A DNA stretch of 64,000 bases, taken from contig NZ_FRAC01000020.1 in assembly GCF_900142215.1 (NCBI RefSeq), positions 1-64,000 of the forward strand, in the 5' to 3' direction. Both the position numbers and the translations under genes were made by a program. The number at the start of each line of letters is the position of its first letter. Positions within the stretch are counted from its first letter, which is position 1. This stretch comes from Anaerocolumna jejuensis DSM 15929. GTDB lineage: Bacteria > Bacillota > Clostridia > Lachnospirales > Lachnospiraceae. The notes under the pieces were generated by a model that did no database searches, had not been told where the DNA came from, and saw only the letters and a program-made list of their open reading frames with translations. Of the stretch, positions 1 to 8,645 are shown piece after piece.

Positions 1-1638
1 CGGGAAGCCTATGACCGTAAAATTACAGTCCCCTTTGCCTATGAGACAAAGCTATCAGGAATTAATGAAACAGAAATGCACAAGGAAGTCTGGTACCGGC
101 GAAGCTTTACGTTACCGGAAGCAATGCTCAATAAACAGATAGTACTTCATTTTGGTGCGGTGGATTATTTCTGCAGGATATGGGTCAATGACATTCCGGT
201 TACAGAGCATACCGGCGGACAGACCGGCTTTTTTACAGATATTACAGCCTGTGTCCGGTATCAGGAGGAAAATGTGATACGGGTGCAGGTATGGGACGAT
301 TATACTGATTTGGAGATACCAAGAGGGAAGCAATACTGGGAGGAAGAGCCCAAAAGTATTTTTTATACCAGGACAACAGGTATATGGCAAAGCGTCTGGA
401 TTGAGGCAGTATCCCAAAATCATTTGAAAAAAGTCTTTATTACTCCGCTTTTGGATGAACAGGCAGTTCGATTTGAATATTATCTTGCCGGAAGTACGGA
501 ATTATCCTTAGATACCAGAATAAGCTTTAACGGAACCTATGTTACGGGCTGCAGGATAGAGCCCAGGGCTATGAACGGCAGTTTTACTTTAGAACTTAAT
601 CAGCCGGCCTTAAAATCCTGGAATTTCGTAGAAAATCTGACATGGTCGCCGGAGAGTCCAAGGCTTTTTGATGTGATATTTACGCTTTCTAAGGATGAGG
701 TCATGGAAGATACGGTCCGCTCTTATTTTGGCATGAGAAAAATATCAATTGACAATGGCACCATCCTGCTGAATAACCGGCCTTATTATCAAAAGCTATT
801 ACTGGACCAGGGATACTGGCCGGATTCATTATTAACGGCTCCGGAGGATGAAGCCTTCGTCAGGGATATTAAGCTTATCAAGGAAATGGGCTTTAATGGA
901 GTCAGAAAACATCAAAAGGTAGAAGATCCCAGGTTCTTATATCATGCGGATGTGATGGGACTGCTGGTATGGGGAGAGATTGGCAGCGCCTATCTGTATT
1001 CAAGAGATTATGCCGCAGGAATGTATACGGAATGGAGTGAGGCTGTACTTCGGGATTATAACCACCCTTCCATCGTGGCATGGACTCCGCTGAATGAATC
1101 CTGGGGCATTCATGATATAAAAACCAATAAACTGCAGCAGGGCCATAGCAATGCAATGCTGCATATTACAAAATCACTGGATGAAACCCGCATTGTTATA
1201 GATGATGACGGATGGGAGCATACGGAAGGAGACCTTCTGACCATTCACGATTATGAAGCCTCAAAAGAGGTTCTGAAGAAGCGCTACAGCTGTATTGATA
1301 CTATCCTGGAATTTACCCCAAGCGGCAGAGCCTTGTATGTATCTGGCTGGAGCTATCGGAATCAGCCAATCATAGTCAGTGAGTGCGGCGGTATTGATTT
1401 CCGCCAGGATGAGGTCAAGGGATGGGGCTATTCAAGTGCGGTCACTGGGGAAGAATTTTTGAAGCGCTATGAGGATATTGTTGCTGCGTTAATGAGTTCT
1501 GAGCTGGTACAGGGCTTTTGCTACACCCAGCTTACCGATGTGGAACAGGAGACCAATGGACTGCTGAACTATGACAGAAGTCCTAAAGTACCTTTGGAAG
1601 AAATCAGGAAAATTAATAAGGGTAATTATCGGAGTTAA
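1..1638 (+). CDS. Glycoside hydrolase family 2 protein (5' end outside window)
   Basis: Beta-glycosidase of the GH2 (beta-galactosidase/beta-glucuronidase) type; the exact sugar cannot be read. The reading frame is open from base 1, before the first internal ATG at 76, and those codons fit the family (PFAYETKLSGI, then WYRRSF), so the true start lies upstream. The visible part has the N-terminal jelly-roll sugar-binding domain, an immunoglobulin-like sandwich and the TIM barrel. The expected acid/base Glu is in PLNESWGI (codon 1096-1098) and the nucleophile Glu in VSECGGIDF (codon 1381-1383), so it should be active. It is short for GH2 and ends soon after the barrel, without the extra C-terminal domains of LacZ. 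No secretion signal can be judged because the start is missing. Confidence 0.9.
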   Translation, partial: REAYDRKITVPFAYETKLSGINETEMHKEVWYRRSFTLPEAMLNKQIVLHFGAVDYFCRIWVNDIPVTEHTGGQTGFFTDITACVRYQEENVIRVQVWDDYTDLEIPRGKQYWEEEPKSIFYTRTTGIWQSVWIEAVSQNHLKKVFITPLLDEQAVRFEYYLAGSTELSLDTRISFNGTYVTGCRIEPRAMNGSFTLELNQPALKSWNFVENLTWSPESPRLFDVIFTLSKDEVMEDTVRSYFGMRKISIDNGTILLNNRPYYQKLLLDQGYWPDSLLTAPEDEAFVRDIKLIKEMGFNGVRKHQKVEDPRFLYHADVMGLLVWGEIGSAYLYSRDYAAGMYTEWSEAVLRDYNHPSIVAWTPLNESWGIHDIKTNKLQQGHSNAMLHITKSLDETRIVIDDDGWEHTEGDLLTIHDYEASKEVLKKRYSCIDTILEFTPSGRALYVSGWSYRNQPIIVSECGGIDFRQDEVKGWGYSSAVTGEEFLKRYEDIVAALMSSELVQGFCYTQLTDVEQETNGLLNYDRSPKVPLEEIRKINKGNYRS

Positions 1639-1703
1639 TACTATACACTTGTTTTTCAAATTATGATTTCACTATTTCAGGGCTGATTTTCTGGCACTGT
1701 TAC

Positions 1704-1742
1704 AAAAGCAGGAATGGAGATCATCTATCCATTCCTGCTTTT
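1704..1742. terminator. Bidirectional intrinsic terminator
   Basis: A perfect inverted repeat, AAAAGCAGGAATGGA with its complement TCCATTCCTGCTTTT around a 9-nt loop. It sits between the end of the GH2 gene and the convergent DUF1540 gene. The A-rich and T-rich flanks allow it to work in both directions. Confidence 0.8.
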
Positions 1743-1747
1743 GTGAT

Positions 1748-1921
1748 TTAAAAGGCTGTTTCTTCTTTGGGTTTAAAGGATTCACAATCCGTATCTTCAG
1801 ACTTGGAAGAGTAGGATTCAATTTTGCCAACCATAATTTTATCCAGTGTACAATGCTGTGAATCACCTGCATGATATTGACATTCCGTTACTCTGCAACC
1901 GATGCTTGAATTAACATCCAT
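1748..1921 (-). CDS. DUF1540 domain small protein
   Basis: A 57-residue protein on the minus strand. It starts MDVNSSIGCRVTECQYH and has the Cys spacing typical of DUF1540 (C9, C14, C24, pattern C-x4-C-x9-C), a small domain thought to bind a metal. The C-terminal half is hydrophilic and rich in Ser, Glu and Lys, with one more Cys. A very good ribosome site (AGAAAGGAGAT) lies 5 to 6 bases before the ATG, which makes the gene convincing in spite of its size. It is convergent with the GH2 gene and shares its bidirectional terminator. The family is common in spore-forming Clostridia and its role is unknown. Confidence 0.85.
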   Translation of the reverse strand: MDVNSSIGCRVTECQYHAGDSQHCTLDKIMVGKIESYSSKSEDTDCESFKPKEETAF

Positions 1922-2031
1922 TTTTAAATCTCCTTTCTAATGGGTACGATGACTTTTTAGCGAAAGATTTGAAAAGTTCTTTGCAGTAGTTAGAATGTAC
2001 TTTTTACCTTTTTTTATTCAGTTATATATTG

Positions 2032-3183
2032 TCAGTGGGAAACGAGTAATTTTCCGCCGGAATATACTTTTTCAATGTTATAAGCCTTATCCATAATAAT
2101 AAAATCAGCACGCTTGCCGGCAGCGATGGAGCCGATTTCCTCCTCTGCGTGAATTGCCTTTGCAGGGTAAAGGGTCGCACTAAGCACGGCCTGTTCCACA
2201 GGAATACCGATTTCAATACATTTTTTGAAGGCTTTATAAATCGTTGTGGTGGAACCGGCAATGGTGCCATCCTTTAAGGTCGCTTTTCCGTCCTTTACGA
2301 ATACCTTTTGGCCGCCTAATTCGTAAGAGCCGTCTTCCAGACCGGCAGCACTCATGGAATCGGAGATAAGGATCAATTTTTCCGGAAAGGCTTTAAATAC
2401 CAGGCGCATTACGGAAGGATGGATATGGATACCGTCACATATGATTTCGGCATTGACAGGGTAATCGGATACGGCACCAATGATGCCGGGAGCTCTGTGA
2501 TGAAGTCCGTTCATGGCATTAAAGAGGTGGGTAACATGGCTGGCGCCAGCCTTGATTGCTGTGACAGCGGTTTCATAATCGCAGGCTGTATGTGCCAGTG
2601 AGATTACTTTCTTTTTGCTGTATTTTTCTATAAAGGGAATAGCACCCGGCAAGTCGGGGTCAAGATCAATTAAACGTACCCTGTCTCCGGAGAGATCGTT
2701 GAGCTCTTCATATTTCTGCTCGTTTATGGAGAGAAGATATCTGGTGTCGTGAGCTCCTTTTTTAGCAGCGCCAAGGAAAGGACCTTCCATATTGATACCG
2801 ATAATACGGCTGCCTTTGGTATTGTTTTCGCAGGCTTCCTTGATGTTTAGCATCGCTCTTTTGTATGTATCATAGCCAATGGTCATGGTAGTGGCAAGAA
2901 TGGAAGTAATTCCGTTCTCACTGTAAAATTCACACATCTTTTCAAGCTCTTCAGGAGCAGAAGTGGTGAAGTCGTAACCGATACAGCCGTGGGAATGGAG
3001 CTCAATAAACCCAGGGATGACCAGCTTGTCACTTAAATCAATAATTTCATCGTCAGTTTGTTTCCCGGAAGCTGCTTTCCCTGCAGCTTTGCTGTCAATG
3101 GTTTCAAAGCGGCCGTCGGAAACTGTGATGTCTGCGGGTAGGAATTTACCGTCTACAAATACGGATGCATTTTTTAATATCAT
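2032..3183 (-). CDS. nagA: N-acetylglucosamine-6-phosphate deacetylase
   Basis: Hydrolyses N-acetylglucosamine-6-phosphate to glucosamine-6-phosphate and acetate, the first cytoplasmic step in use of GlcNAc from chitin or cell-wall recycling. At 383 residues it has the normal length of the amidohydrolase-superfamily NagA. Visible metal and catalytic positions are H63 and H65 (ELHSHG), E133 (MEGPFLG), H198 (SLAHTA), H219 (THLFNAM) and D275 (ISDSMSAAG). It lies 11 bases downstream of nagB on the same strand, so the two form a nagBA operon. Divergence from an RpiR-type regulator suggests amino-sugar control. Start is the ATG at 3183, preceded by an AGGAGG-like site. Confidence 0.96.
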   Translation of the reverse strand: MILKNASVFVDGKFLPADITVSDGRFETIDSKAAGKAASGKQTDDEIIDLSDKLVIPGFIELHSHGCIGYDFTTSAPEELEKMCEFYSENGITSILATTMTIGYDTYKRAMLNIKEACENNTKGSRIIGINMEGPFLGAAKKGAHDTRYLLSINEQKYEELNDLSGDRVRLIDLDPDLPGAIPFIEKYSKKKVISLAHTACDYETAVTAIKAGASHVTHLFNAMNGLHHRAPGIIGAVSDYPVNAEIICDGIHIHPSVMRLVFKAFPEKLILISDSMSAAGLEDGSYELGGQKVFVKDGKATLKDGTIAGSTTTIYKAFKKCIEIGIPVEQAVLSATLYPAKAIHAEEEIGSIAAGKRADFIIMDKAYNIEKVYSGGKLLVSH

Positions 3184-3194
3184 AATAAAACCTC

Positions 3195-3905
3195 CTATTC
3201 AAATGAATAGACCACTGTCAAATCAGGATGGAACTGGAGGATAGAAGCAGGAATCTCCGGAGTTACCGGTCCAAATATTGCTTTCTGGATAATATCCTGT
3301 TTGTCAGGGCCGTTAGCAACTAATAGTATTTTTTTTGACTGCATGATGGATTTAATCCCCATGGTTATAGCTTTTTTCGGAACCTCATCGAGAGATTCAA
3401 AGAAGCGGGCATTTGCTTTTCTTGTAGTATCATCCAATTCAACCACATGAGTAGTTTTCTCGAATGAAATATTCGGTTCATTAAAGCCGATATGTCCATT
3501 GTGTCCGATACCCAGCAATTGAAGGTCAATACCGCCAAGGTCAGCAATTACCTTCTCGTAACGCTCACATTCTTCCTCCGGGTTACCAGCCAGTCCGTTA
3601 GGAACATTTGTATTTTCCGGCTTGATATTAATATGCTCAAAAAAATGCTGGTTCATAAAGAAACGGTAGCTCTGGGAATTTTCAGGAGACAGGCCGTAGT
3701 ATTCATCCAGATTAACGGATGTCACTCTGGAAAAATCAATGTCACCCTTCTGATACCATTCAATGAGCTGCTCATAGGTTCCTACCGGAGTGGAGCCTGT
3801 AGCAAGACCGAGAATACTGTTTGGCTTTAAGATAACCTGGGCGGAGATTACATTTGCCGCTTTTCTGCTTAAATCCTTATAACCGTTGGCTTTTATTAAG
3901 TTCAT
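3195..3905 (-). CDS. nagB: Glucosamine-6-phosphate deaminase
   Basis: Converts glucosamine-6-phosphate to fructose-6-phosphate and ammonia, feeding the NagA product into glycolysis. The 236-residue length fits the short, non-allosteric Firmicutes form. Motifs include the phosphate loop LATGSTP (35-40), the catalytic NLDEYYG with D67, and GIGHNGHIGFNEP with H138. First gene of nagBA. The sequence before its ATG is a poor ribosome site (ACGGGTATAAAA), so translation may be limited or helped by other elements. The divergent RpiR-type gene starts about 445 bases away. Confidence 0.96.
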   Translation of the reverse strand: MNLIKANGYKDLSRKAANVISAQVILKPNSILGLATGSTPVGTYEQLIEWYQKGDIDFSRVTSVNLDEYYGLSPENSQSYRFFMNQHFFEHINIKPENTNVPNGLAGNPEEECERYEKVIADLGGIDLQLLGIGHNGHIGFNEPNISFEKTTHVVELDDTTRKANARFFESLDEVPKKAITMGIKSIMQSKKILLVANGPDKQDIIQKAIFGPVTPEIPASILQFHPDLTVVYSFE

Positions 3906-4349
3906 TTTTATACCCGTTACGCCACAAATAAAAGAGGTTGAAGGAATTTGTATTGTGGCATCCTTTCAGTGTTAGTATTTCCATTCAACCGAATTCCCAT
4001 GTAGTATCGTAAGCTTACCTGCAACACTGTTTAATAATAAGTTTAAAAATGCAAAGCATTTTTTGATTTACTTATTTGGAAAATTCATGTAATGTTAAGA
4101 GATAATTATTTAGGTTCTTATATAAATCATAGTAGCTTACGTAATGAAAAAAATCAAGGAAAATAAAAAATATTTTCAATAAAAAACAGAAATTATTTTC
4201 ATAAAAATCTGTTTATGAATAGAAATTCTGTTATTTATAGCTCCGATTCTGATTATTATAGCTCCTTATTGACAGGATGATACAGGAAAGATAAAATTAA
4301 TATGAAAATTATTTTCACAAGAGCCGTTGCAGCTTTAGGGAGGAATGCC
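3906..4349. promoter_or_regulatory. Divergent nagB / rpiR control region with candidate RpiR operators
   Basis: An AT-rich region of 444 bases with no credible gene. Candidate operators share the half-site GAAAAT: TGAAAATTATTTTCA, a perfect palindrome at 4303-4317; GAAAATA-N5-TATTTTC at 4159-4177; and a weaker GAAATTATTTTC at 4189-4200. A direct repeat TTATAGCTCC occurs at 4235-4244 and 4256-4265, exactly 21 bp apart. A short hairpin AAAAATGC/GCATTTTT lies at 4045-4063. RpiR-family proteins are known to bind such AT-rich palindromes; binding by the adjacent protein is inferred. Confidence 0.6.
4269..4297 (+). promoter_or_regulatory. Sigma-A type promoter of the RpiR gene
   Basis: TTGACA (4269-4274), 17 bases, TAAAAT (4292-4297). 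The predicted start of transcription, about 4304, lies inside the palindrome at 4303-4317, which suggests autorepression. It also means the ATG at 4302 cannot be the translation start. Confidence 0.75.
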
Positions 4350-5201
4350 ATGGGTGGAATATTAGAAAGTATAGAAAAGAATTATTCGAAATTTACAAAA
4401 TCGGAAAAGAAGGTAGCGGATTATATTTTTGAAAATCCCAGAAAGGTATTGTATACCTCCATAACGGACCTGGCTGTTAACTGTAAAGTCGGAGATACGA
4501 CGGTTTTTCGTTTCTGCAAAGAATTAAATCTCAACGGTTATCAGGAATTTAAAATGCTTCTTGCCCAGGACATCACAAAAAACGGGGGAGAGAAGGAGAC
4601 AGTGGCTGGGATTATTGAAGGCGGTGATGATACAAGGACCATTTGCGAAAAAACACTCTCTGCCCATATGGATGGCTTAAAGGAGACCTTTCAGCTGCTG
4701 GATTTTAACCAGCTGGAAAGGGCAGTGGATTTTATGTCTGCCGCCAGACGGATTCATTTCTTTGGGGTGGGTTCCTCCGGTGCCATTGCTCTGGAAGCGA
4801 AACAAAAGTTTATGAGAATTATTCCAAATGTAGAGTTTGTTTCAGATTCCCATATGCAGCATATTGCTGCTTCCCTTTTGGATTCCAGGGATTTGGCCAT
4901 TATATTTTCCTACTCCGGCTCTACCAAGGATATGATAGAAGTCCATAAGCTGGTAAAGCAAAATGGCTGTCCCTCTGTTATTATAACCCATTTTACAAAA
5001 ACAGCCCTGACAGCCGGAGCAGATGCAGTTCTTTTATGCGGCTCCAATGAAGGCCCTTTGGATGGGGGAGCCTCCACCACTTCTATTGTTCAGCTATATA
5101 TACTGGAAGTGCTGTATCTGCAATATTTTGTGAAGCATTATAACCAATGTGCGGAGAGTAAGGCAATAACCACAGAAGCAATAACCATGAAACTGTTATA
5201 A
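4350..5201 (+). CDS. RpiR/MurR-family transcriptional regulator (HTH + SIS)
   Basis: A 283-residue regulator with an N-terminal HTH_6 domain (MGGILESIEKNYSKFTKSEKK, about 1-80) and a C-terminal SIS sugar-phosphate-binding domain (FFGVGSSGAIALEAKQKF, then IIFSYSGSTKDMIE). I chose the ATG at 4350 instead of 4302: it has a GGGAGG site 7 bases upstream, begins as the family usually does, and the mapped promoter starts transcription only at about 4304. Divergence from nagBA makes a sugar phosphate such as GlcNAc-6-P or GlcN-6-P the likely effector; that is inference. Confidence 0.92.
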   Translation: MGGILESIEKNYSKFTKSEKKVADYIFENPRKVLYTSITDLAVNCKVGDTTVFRFCKELNLNGYQEFKMLLAQDITKNGGEKETVAGIIEGGDDTRTICEKTLSAHMDGLKETFQLLDFNQLERAVDFMSAARRIHFFGVGSSGAIALEAKQKFMRIIPNVEFVSDSHMQHIAASLLDSRDLAIIFSYSGSTKDMIEVHKLVKQNGCPSVIITHFTKTALTAGADAVLLCGSNEGPLDGGASTTSIVQLYILEVLYLQYFVKHYNQCAESKAITTEAITMKLL

Positions 5202-5218
5202 AGAACTGCTATAGAAAA

Positions 5219-5259
5219 AAAGGCTGCAGCCCCTTTTACAACAGGGAGTCACAGCCTTT
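5219..5259. terminator. Bidirectional terminator
   Basis: AAAGGCTG and its complement CAGCCTTT, followed by a T run on the plus strand and with an A run upstream. It lies between the RpiR gene and the convergent CNNM/CorC gene. Confidence 0.75.
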
Positions 5260-5281
5260 CTTTTTTTATCTGCTGCCCTTA

Positions 5282-6601
5282 TCAGGCAGAAGTACCTATA
5301 TATAATTTAATCTTATCAATTCTCTTTTGTTTAACGGAGAGGATTTTAAATACCAAATTATCAATCTCTATTGTGCGGTCTTCATCATCACTGGGAATTG
5401 CACCCATGGTATCAATAAGAAAACCGGAAATGGTATCATAATTTTCAGAAGATATGTCTAAATCCAATTCATCATTCAACTCATCGATAGTAAGGAGTCC
5501 GTCCAATAAGTAAGTGGAATTGTCCAGCTTTTTGATCTTGGGAACATAAATATCATATTCATCCTCGATATCACCCATAACTTCTTCAACCAGGTCTTCC
5601 ATAGTAACAATACCGGAGAAGCCGCCGTATTCATCTATAAGAACGGCAATATGGTTTTTAGAGACTTGAAGCTCTTTAAACAGCTCATATATATTCTTGC
5701 TGTCGGGAACCAGATATGGCTTTGTTAAAATAGTATGGATGTCAACATTATTGCAGCCCACCTTAATGGCTTCCTTCATAAAATCCTTGAAATACAGGAT
5801 ACCGATTACATTGTCTATATCATCCTCATACACCGGAATACGGGAATACTTGGTATCAAGCAATTTATCAATATAATTTTCAGTGGGTTCCAGGATATTA
5901 ATTGCAAAGACATTAACCTTTGGAGTCATGATTTCTTTTGCCAGCTTATCATCGAATTCGATAATGGAATTAATCATTTCCCTTTCGTTTTCATTAAGAA
6001 CACCATGAACTTGTCCTTCATCAATCATTGACTTGATTTCTTCTCTGGATAATATATCTTCCTGTACAGCAGCCTTTGAACCAAATATTCTCATTACCAG
6101 GTTCGTGGAAAAGGTAAGAAAACGAATAAAAGGAGAGGTGATTTTGGAAATCGTATTAATCGGCTTAACGACAAACATACTGATTTCTTCTGTCTTTGTC
6201 AAAGCAATCCTTTTCGGCACCAATTCACCGAAAACCAGGTTAAAATAAGATAAAATCAAGGTTACTGCAAAAAAGGAAATTTCATCTCCGTGGGGTATAT
6301 GAAGTTTTAAAAACCAATTCCCCAAAGGGCCGGATAATCCGGTAGCGGCAGATGCACTGGAGAAGAAACCGGCTAAGGTAATTGCAATCTGTATGGTTGA
6401 GAGGAACTTGGTAGGCTCCTCCATAATTTTCTGAACCAGACCGGCTCTTTTATTACCGTTTTCAGCCAGCCGCCTAATTTTGTTCTTGTTTGATGATACC
6501 ATAGCCATTTCGGCACAGGAAAAAAATGCATTGATAATTGTAATAATGACTAGTATTACTATCTGTACTAAAATATTATCCCCGTCAGGGTCAGGATCCA
6601 T
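5282..6601 (-). CDS. CNNM/CorC (HlyC-like) family membrane protein
   Basis: A 439-residue protein with a DUF21 (CNNM) membrane domain at about 1-190, starting with an acidic tail MDPDPDGDN and the TM segment VQIVILVIITIINAFFS. Next comes a paired CBS module (about 205-335; MTPKVNVFAI and GIVTMEDLVEEVMGDI) and a CorC_HlyC C-terminal domain (about 350-435). The family is linked to magnesium efflux and metal homeostasis, and the old name hemolysin is misleading. The motif SCAEMAMVSSNKNKI fits family members. It is monocistronic and converges on the RpiR gene. Substrate cannot be read from the sequence. Confidence 0.92.
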   Translation of the reverse strand: MDPDPDGDNILVQIVILVIITIINAFFSCAEMAMVSSNKNKIRRLAENGNKRAGLVQKIMEEPTKFLSTIQIAITLAGFFSSASAATGLSGPLGNWFLKLHIPHGDEISFFAVTLILSYFNLVFGELVPKRIALTKTEEISMFVVKPINTISKITSPFIRFLTFSTNLVMRIFGSKAAVQEDILSREEIKSMIDEGQVHGVLNENEREMINSIIEFDDKLAKEIMTPKVNVFAINILEPTENYIDKLLDTKYSRIPVYEDDIDNVIGILYFKDFMKEAIKVGCNNVDIHTILTKPYLVPDSKNIYELFKELQVSKNHIAVLIDEYGGFSGIVTMEDLVEEVMGDIEDEYDIYVPKIKKLDNSTYLLDGLLTIDELNDELDLDISSENYDTISGFLIDTMGAIPSDDEDRTIEIDNLVFKILSVKQKRIDKIKLYIGTSA

Positions 6602-6738
6602 TGTAAATATTCCTCCTAAAAAAATTTTGTATCCAGTATAGCATAAAAAGGGAAAAATAGCAAGGTCAATGTATAGCTTTCAGAAACAAACTGTCTAAAT
6701 TTAATTTTTATTCGGAAATAAAAATTGGATAAATTTAC

Positions 6739-6782
6739 TTGTAAAGCTCGCATTTTTGTATTATAATGTATAATACAAAAAT
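6739..6782 (+). promoter_or_regulatory. Promoter with a palindromic operator over the -10 box
   Basis: TTGTAA (6739-6744), 17 bases, TATAAT (6762-6767). A perfect inverted repeat with 14-bp arms (ATTTTTGTATTATA) and a 3-nt centre covers 6752-6782, so it sits on the -10 box and start site. YtrA-subfamily GntR regulators bind GTATTA/TAATAC-type palindromes, and such a regulator is the second gene of this transcript. Autorepression is the likely meaning. Confidence 0.75.
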
Positions 6783-6844
6783 ACAAAATGCCGCTGAATA
6801 AGCTTATTTATAATGAAGAATCGGCATGGAAAGAGGTTGAATTG

Positions 6845-8257
6845 ATGGAAAGGTTAACATTAAACGGAATATTGCTGTTTCTATATTACTTAACTCTTTT
6901 TTCTGTTTCATTTACCTATTATCAGGAAAGAAGGACAGCAGGGGGAAAGCCGCTATATGTCTCCATACCTGAGTGGGCTCTGGAGGAAGGGAAAGTGAAA
7001 GAGCTGCTGGCTGGGTTAACCCGTAGAAGCCGAATTTTGACCTGTATGTTTGCAGCCTTTTCTCTTTATTTTTATCTGCCCCTCCCTTATAAAGGAGTAA
7101 TCTGCGCAATTTCCGTTTTTTTGATGTTTTTCATTTATTCCAGAATAAACAAAAAGAGCAGGAACTCCCTCCTTGCGATAAAAAAAGAAGAGCAGTGGAC
7201 TATTGAAGCGGAGGAAAAAGGTTATCAGTTTGACTTAAGCCTTAGTTCCGGCTCCAGGAAAAAGCTCCCTGCCCTTTTGCTGCTGATTCCTGCAGCAGTA
7301 CAGGCTGGCTGTATAATTGCAAGCTTTCGGAGTAATAATTCGGCCTCCATAGCTTCCAATGGTTTCTTTATGATCCTGCTGATTATATTATATATTTTTT
7401 GGACAAAAAGCCCTGCCGCAACTTATTGTGAGGATACGAAAATTAATCAGCTTTTAAATGAGAGCAGACTCTATTATATCGGTAAATTTATTTTCCTGCT
7501 GGCATTAAATGATGCCCTTGTAGGAGTGTTTCTGCTGTTTGCGGGAAATCTGAAAGGCAAAAGCGTATATTTCACAACTGCCGTCTTTGCTTTCATTGCT
7601 GTAATAATCCTTACCCTGGCCATACAGAGCCTGGTGGGGTTAAAGGAAATGAAGGAGCACGTATTAAAAGGGAAGAAGAAATACAGCTACAACGAGGATG
7701 AATTCTGGAAAATCGGTCTGCTGGGAGCCTCCTACAATAATCCCTATGACCCGGCAATATTTAAGGCAAATAACAGTAAAGGAACCTCCTGCGGCATTAA
7801 CATGGGAAATCCCAAAGCCAGGCTGATGGTTGTCGTCTTCTTTAGTGCCCTTTTCCTGCTATTGTCTTATTTCTTTCTGTATCCCTGGGTGCTTGACGTG
7901 CGCCATGAACTGACGGAGCTTACCATAGATAAGCAGAGAATCACCATTACAAGCCCTTTTTATAAAGAAGAGGTAGAAATTGATCATATTCAAAAGGTGG
8001 AGCTGCTGGAGAAAATACCCGATGGAATCAGAACCTTTGGCACTGCTAATGGAATCTATGCCACCGGAAACTACCGCCTTGACGGTATAGGGAATTGCAG
8101 GATGTATATTGCAGCCAGGCATAAGCCCTTTATCGTATGCTATACGGAGAATGGTGTTATTATCATCAATGATGATGAAACAGAAAAAACGGAAAAAATC
8201 TATAAAGAACTAAACAGCTTGCTGGGGGAGGAGATAGGTTATGATAGTCAGCCTTGA
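6845..8257 (+). CDS. DUF5808-containing integral membrane protein
   Basis: A 470-residue membrane protein, start taken as the ATG at 6845, which has an AAAGAGGT site and follows the promoter; an in-frame ATG at 6788 would leave almost no leader. Hydrophobic segments lie near the N-terminus (LLFLYYLTLFSVSFTYY), in the middle (LLLLIPAAVQAGCIIAS, GFFMILLIILYIFWT) and later. A DUF5808-like motif is visible at about residues 295-330 (DEFWKIGLLGASYNNPYDPA, then NMGNPKA). Such proteins are often coded beside a YtrA-type GntR regulator, as here. Function is unknown; envelope stress sensing or antibiotic response is a guess from context. Confidence 0.8.
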   Translation: MERLTLNGILLFLYYLTLFSVSFTYYQERRTAGGKPLYVSIPEWALEEGKVKELLAGLTRRSRILTCMFAAFSLYFYLPLPYKGVICAISVFLMFFIYSRINKKSRNSLLAIKKEEQWTIEAEEKGYQFDLSLSSGSRKKLPALLLLIPAAVQAGCIIASFRSNNSASIASNGFFMILLIILYIFWTKSPAATYCEDTKINQLLNESRLYYIGKFIFLLALNDALVGVFLLFAGNLKGKSVYFTTAVFAFIAVIILTLAIQSLVGLKEMKEHVLKGKKKYSYNEDEFWKIGLLGASYNNPYDPAIFKANNSKGTSCGINMGNPKARLMVVVFFSALFLLLSYFFLYPWVLDVRHELTELTIDKQRITITSPFYKEEVEIDHIQKVELLEKIPDGIRTFGTANGIYATGNYRLDGIGNCRMYIAARHKPFIVCYTENGVIIINDDETEKTEKIYKELNSLLGEEIGYDSQP

Positions 8258-8645
8258 TTTTAAAAGTGAAGTGCCAATTTATCTGCAGCTTCGCAATGAG
8301 ATTATAAGAGGAATAGGAAGCGGCATGCTGTCCATGGGGGAGAAACTTCCCACAGTACGAAATCTGGCTCAGGACATCGGAGTCAATCCAATGACGGTGA
8401 ATAAAACCTATGCCTTATTGAGAGACGAGGGCTTTATCCTGACGGATGGCCGGCGGGGAGCGGTTGTTATAAGCGGAACAAATACCGATGCGGCTTATAA
8501 GGAAAAACTGACAAAGCAGATGGAAATCCTGGCTTCAGAAGCAGCCATTAAGGGAATGGGAGAAAAGGAGTTCTTAACTCTGTGCGAAAATCTGTACCAA
8601 AAACTGAAGATAAAAAAACTTGTACCGGAAGCGGGGATATCGTAA
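8241..8645 (+). CDS. YtrA-subfamily GntR transcriptional regulator
   Basis: 134 residues: a winged-helix GntR domain (about 10-75; IYLQLRNEIIRGIGSGML, TVRNLAQDIGVNPMTVNKTY) and a short helical tail for dimer formation, without a ligand-binding domain, as in the YtrA subfamily. The gene overlaps the end of the DUF5808 gene by 17 bases, has a GGGGGAGGAG site inside it, and ends directly before the next gene, so the genes are translated together. It probably binds the palindrome at 6752-6782. YtrA-type regulators often control membrane-protein and ABC transporter operons that answer cell-wall antibiotics. Confidence 0.9.
   Translation: MIVSLDFKSEVPIYLQLRNEIIRGIGSGMLSMGEKLPTVRNLAQDIGVNPMTVNKTYALLRDEGFILTDGRRGAVVISGTNTDAAYKEKLTKQMEILASEAAIKGMGEKEFLTLCENLYQKLKIKKLVPEAGIS

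Noticed and set aside
1672..1872. 66-codon minus-strand frame overlapping the DUF1540 gene
   Set aside because: It is a shadow in another frame; the DUF1540 frame has the Cys motif and a clear ribosome site.
4302..4349. ATG at 4302 as the start of the RpiR-type gene
   Set aside because: It lies before the predicted transcription start and inside a palindromic operator; the ATG at 4350 has a good ribosome site.
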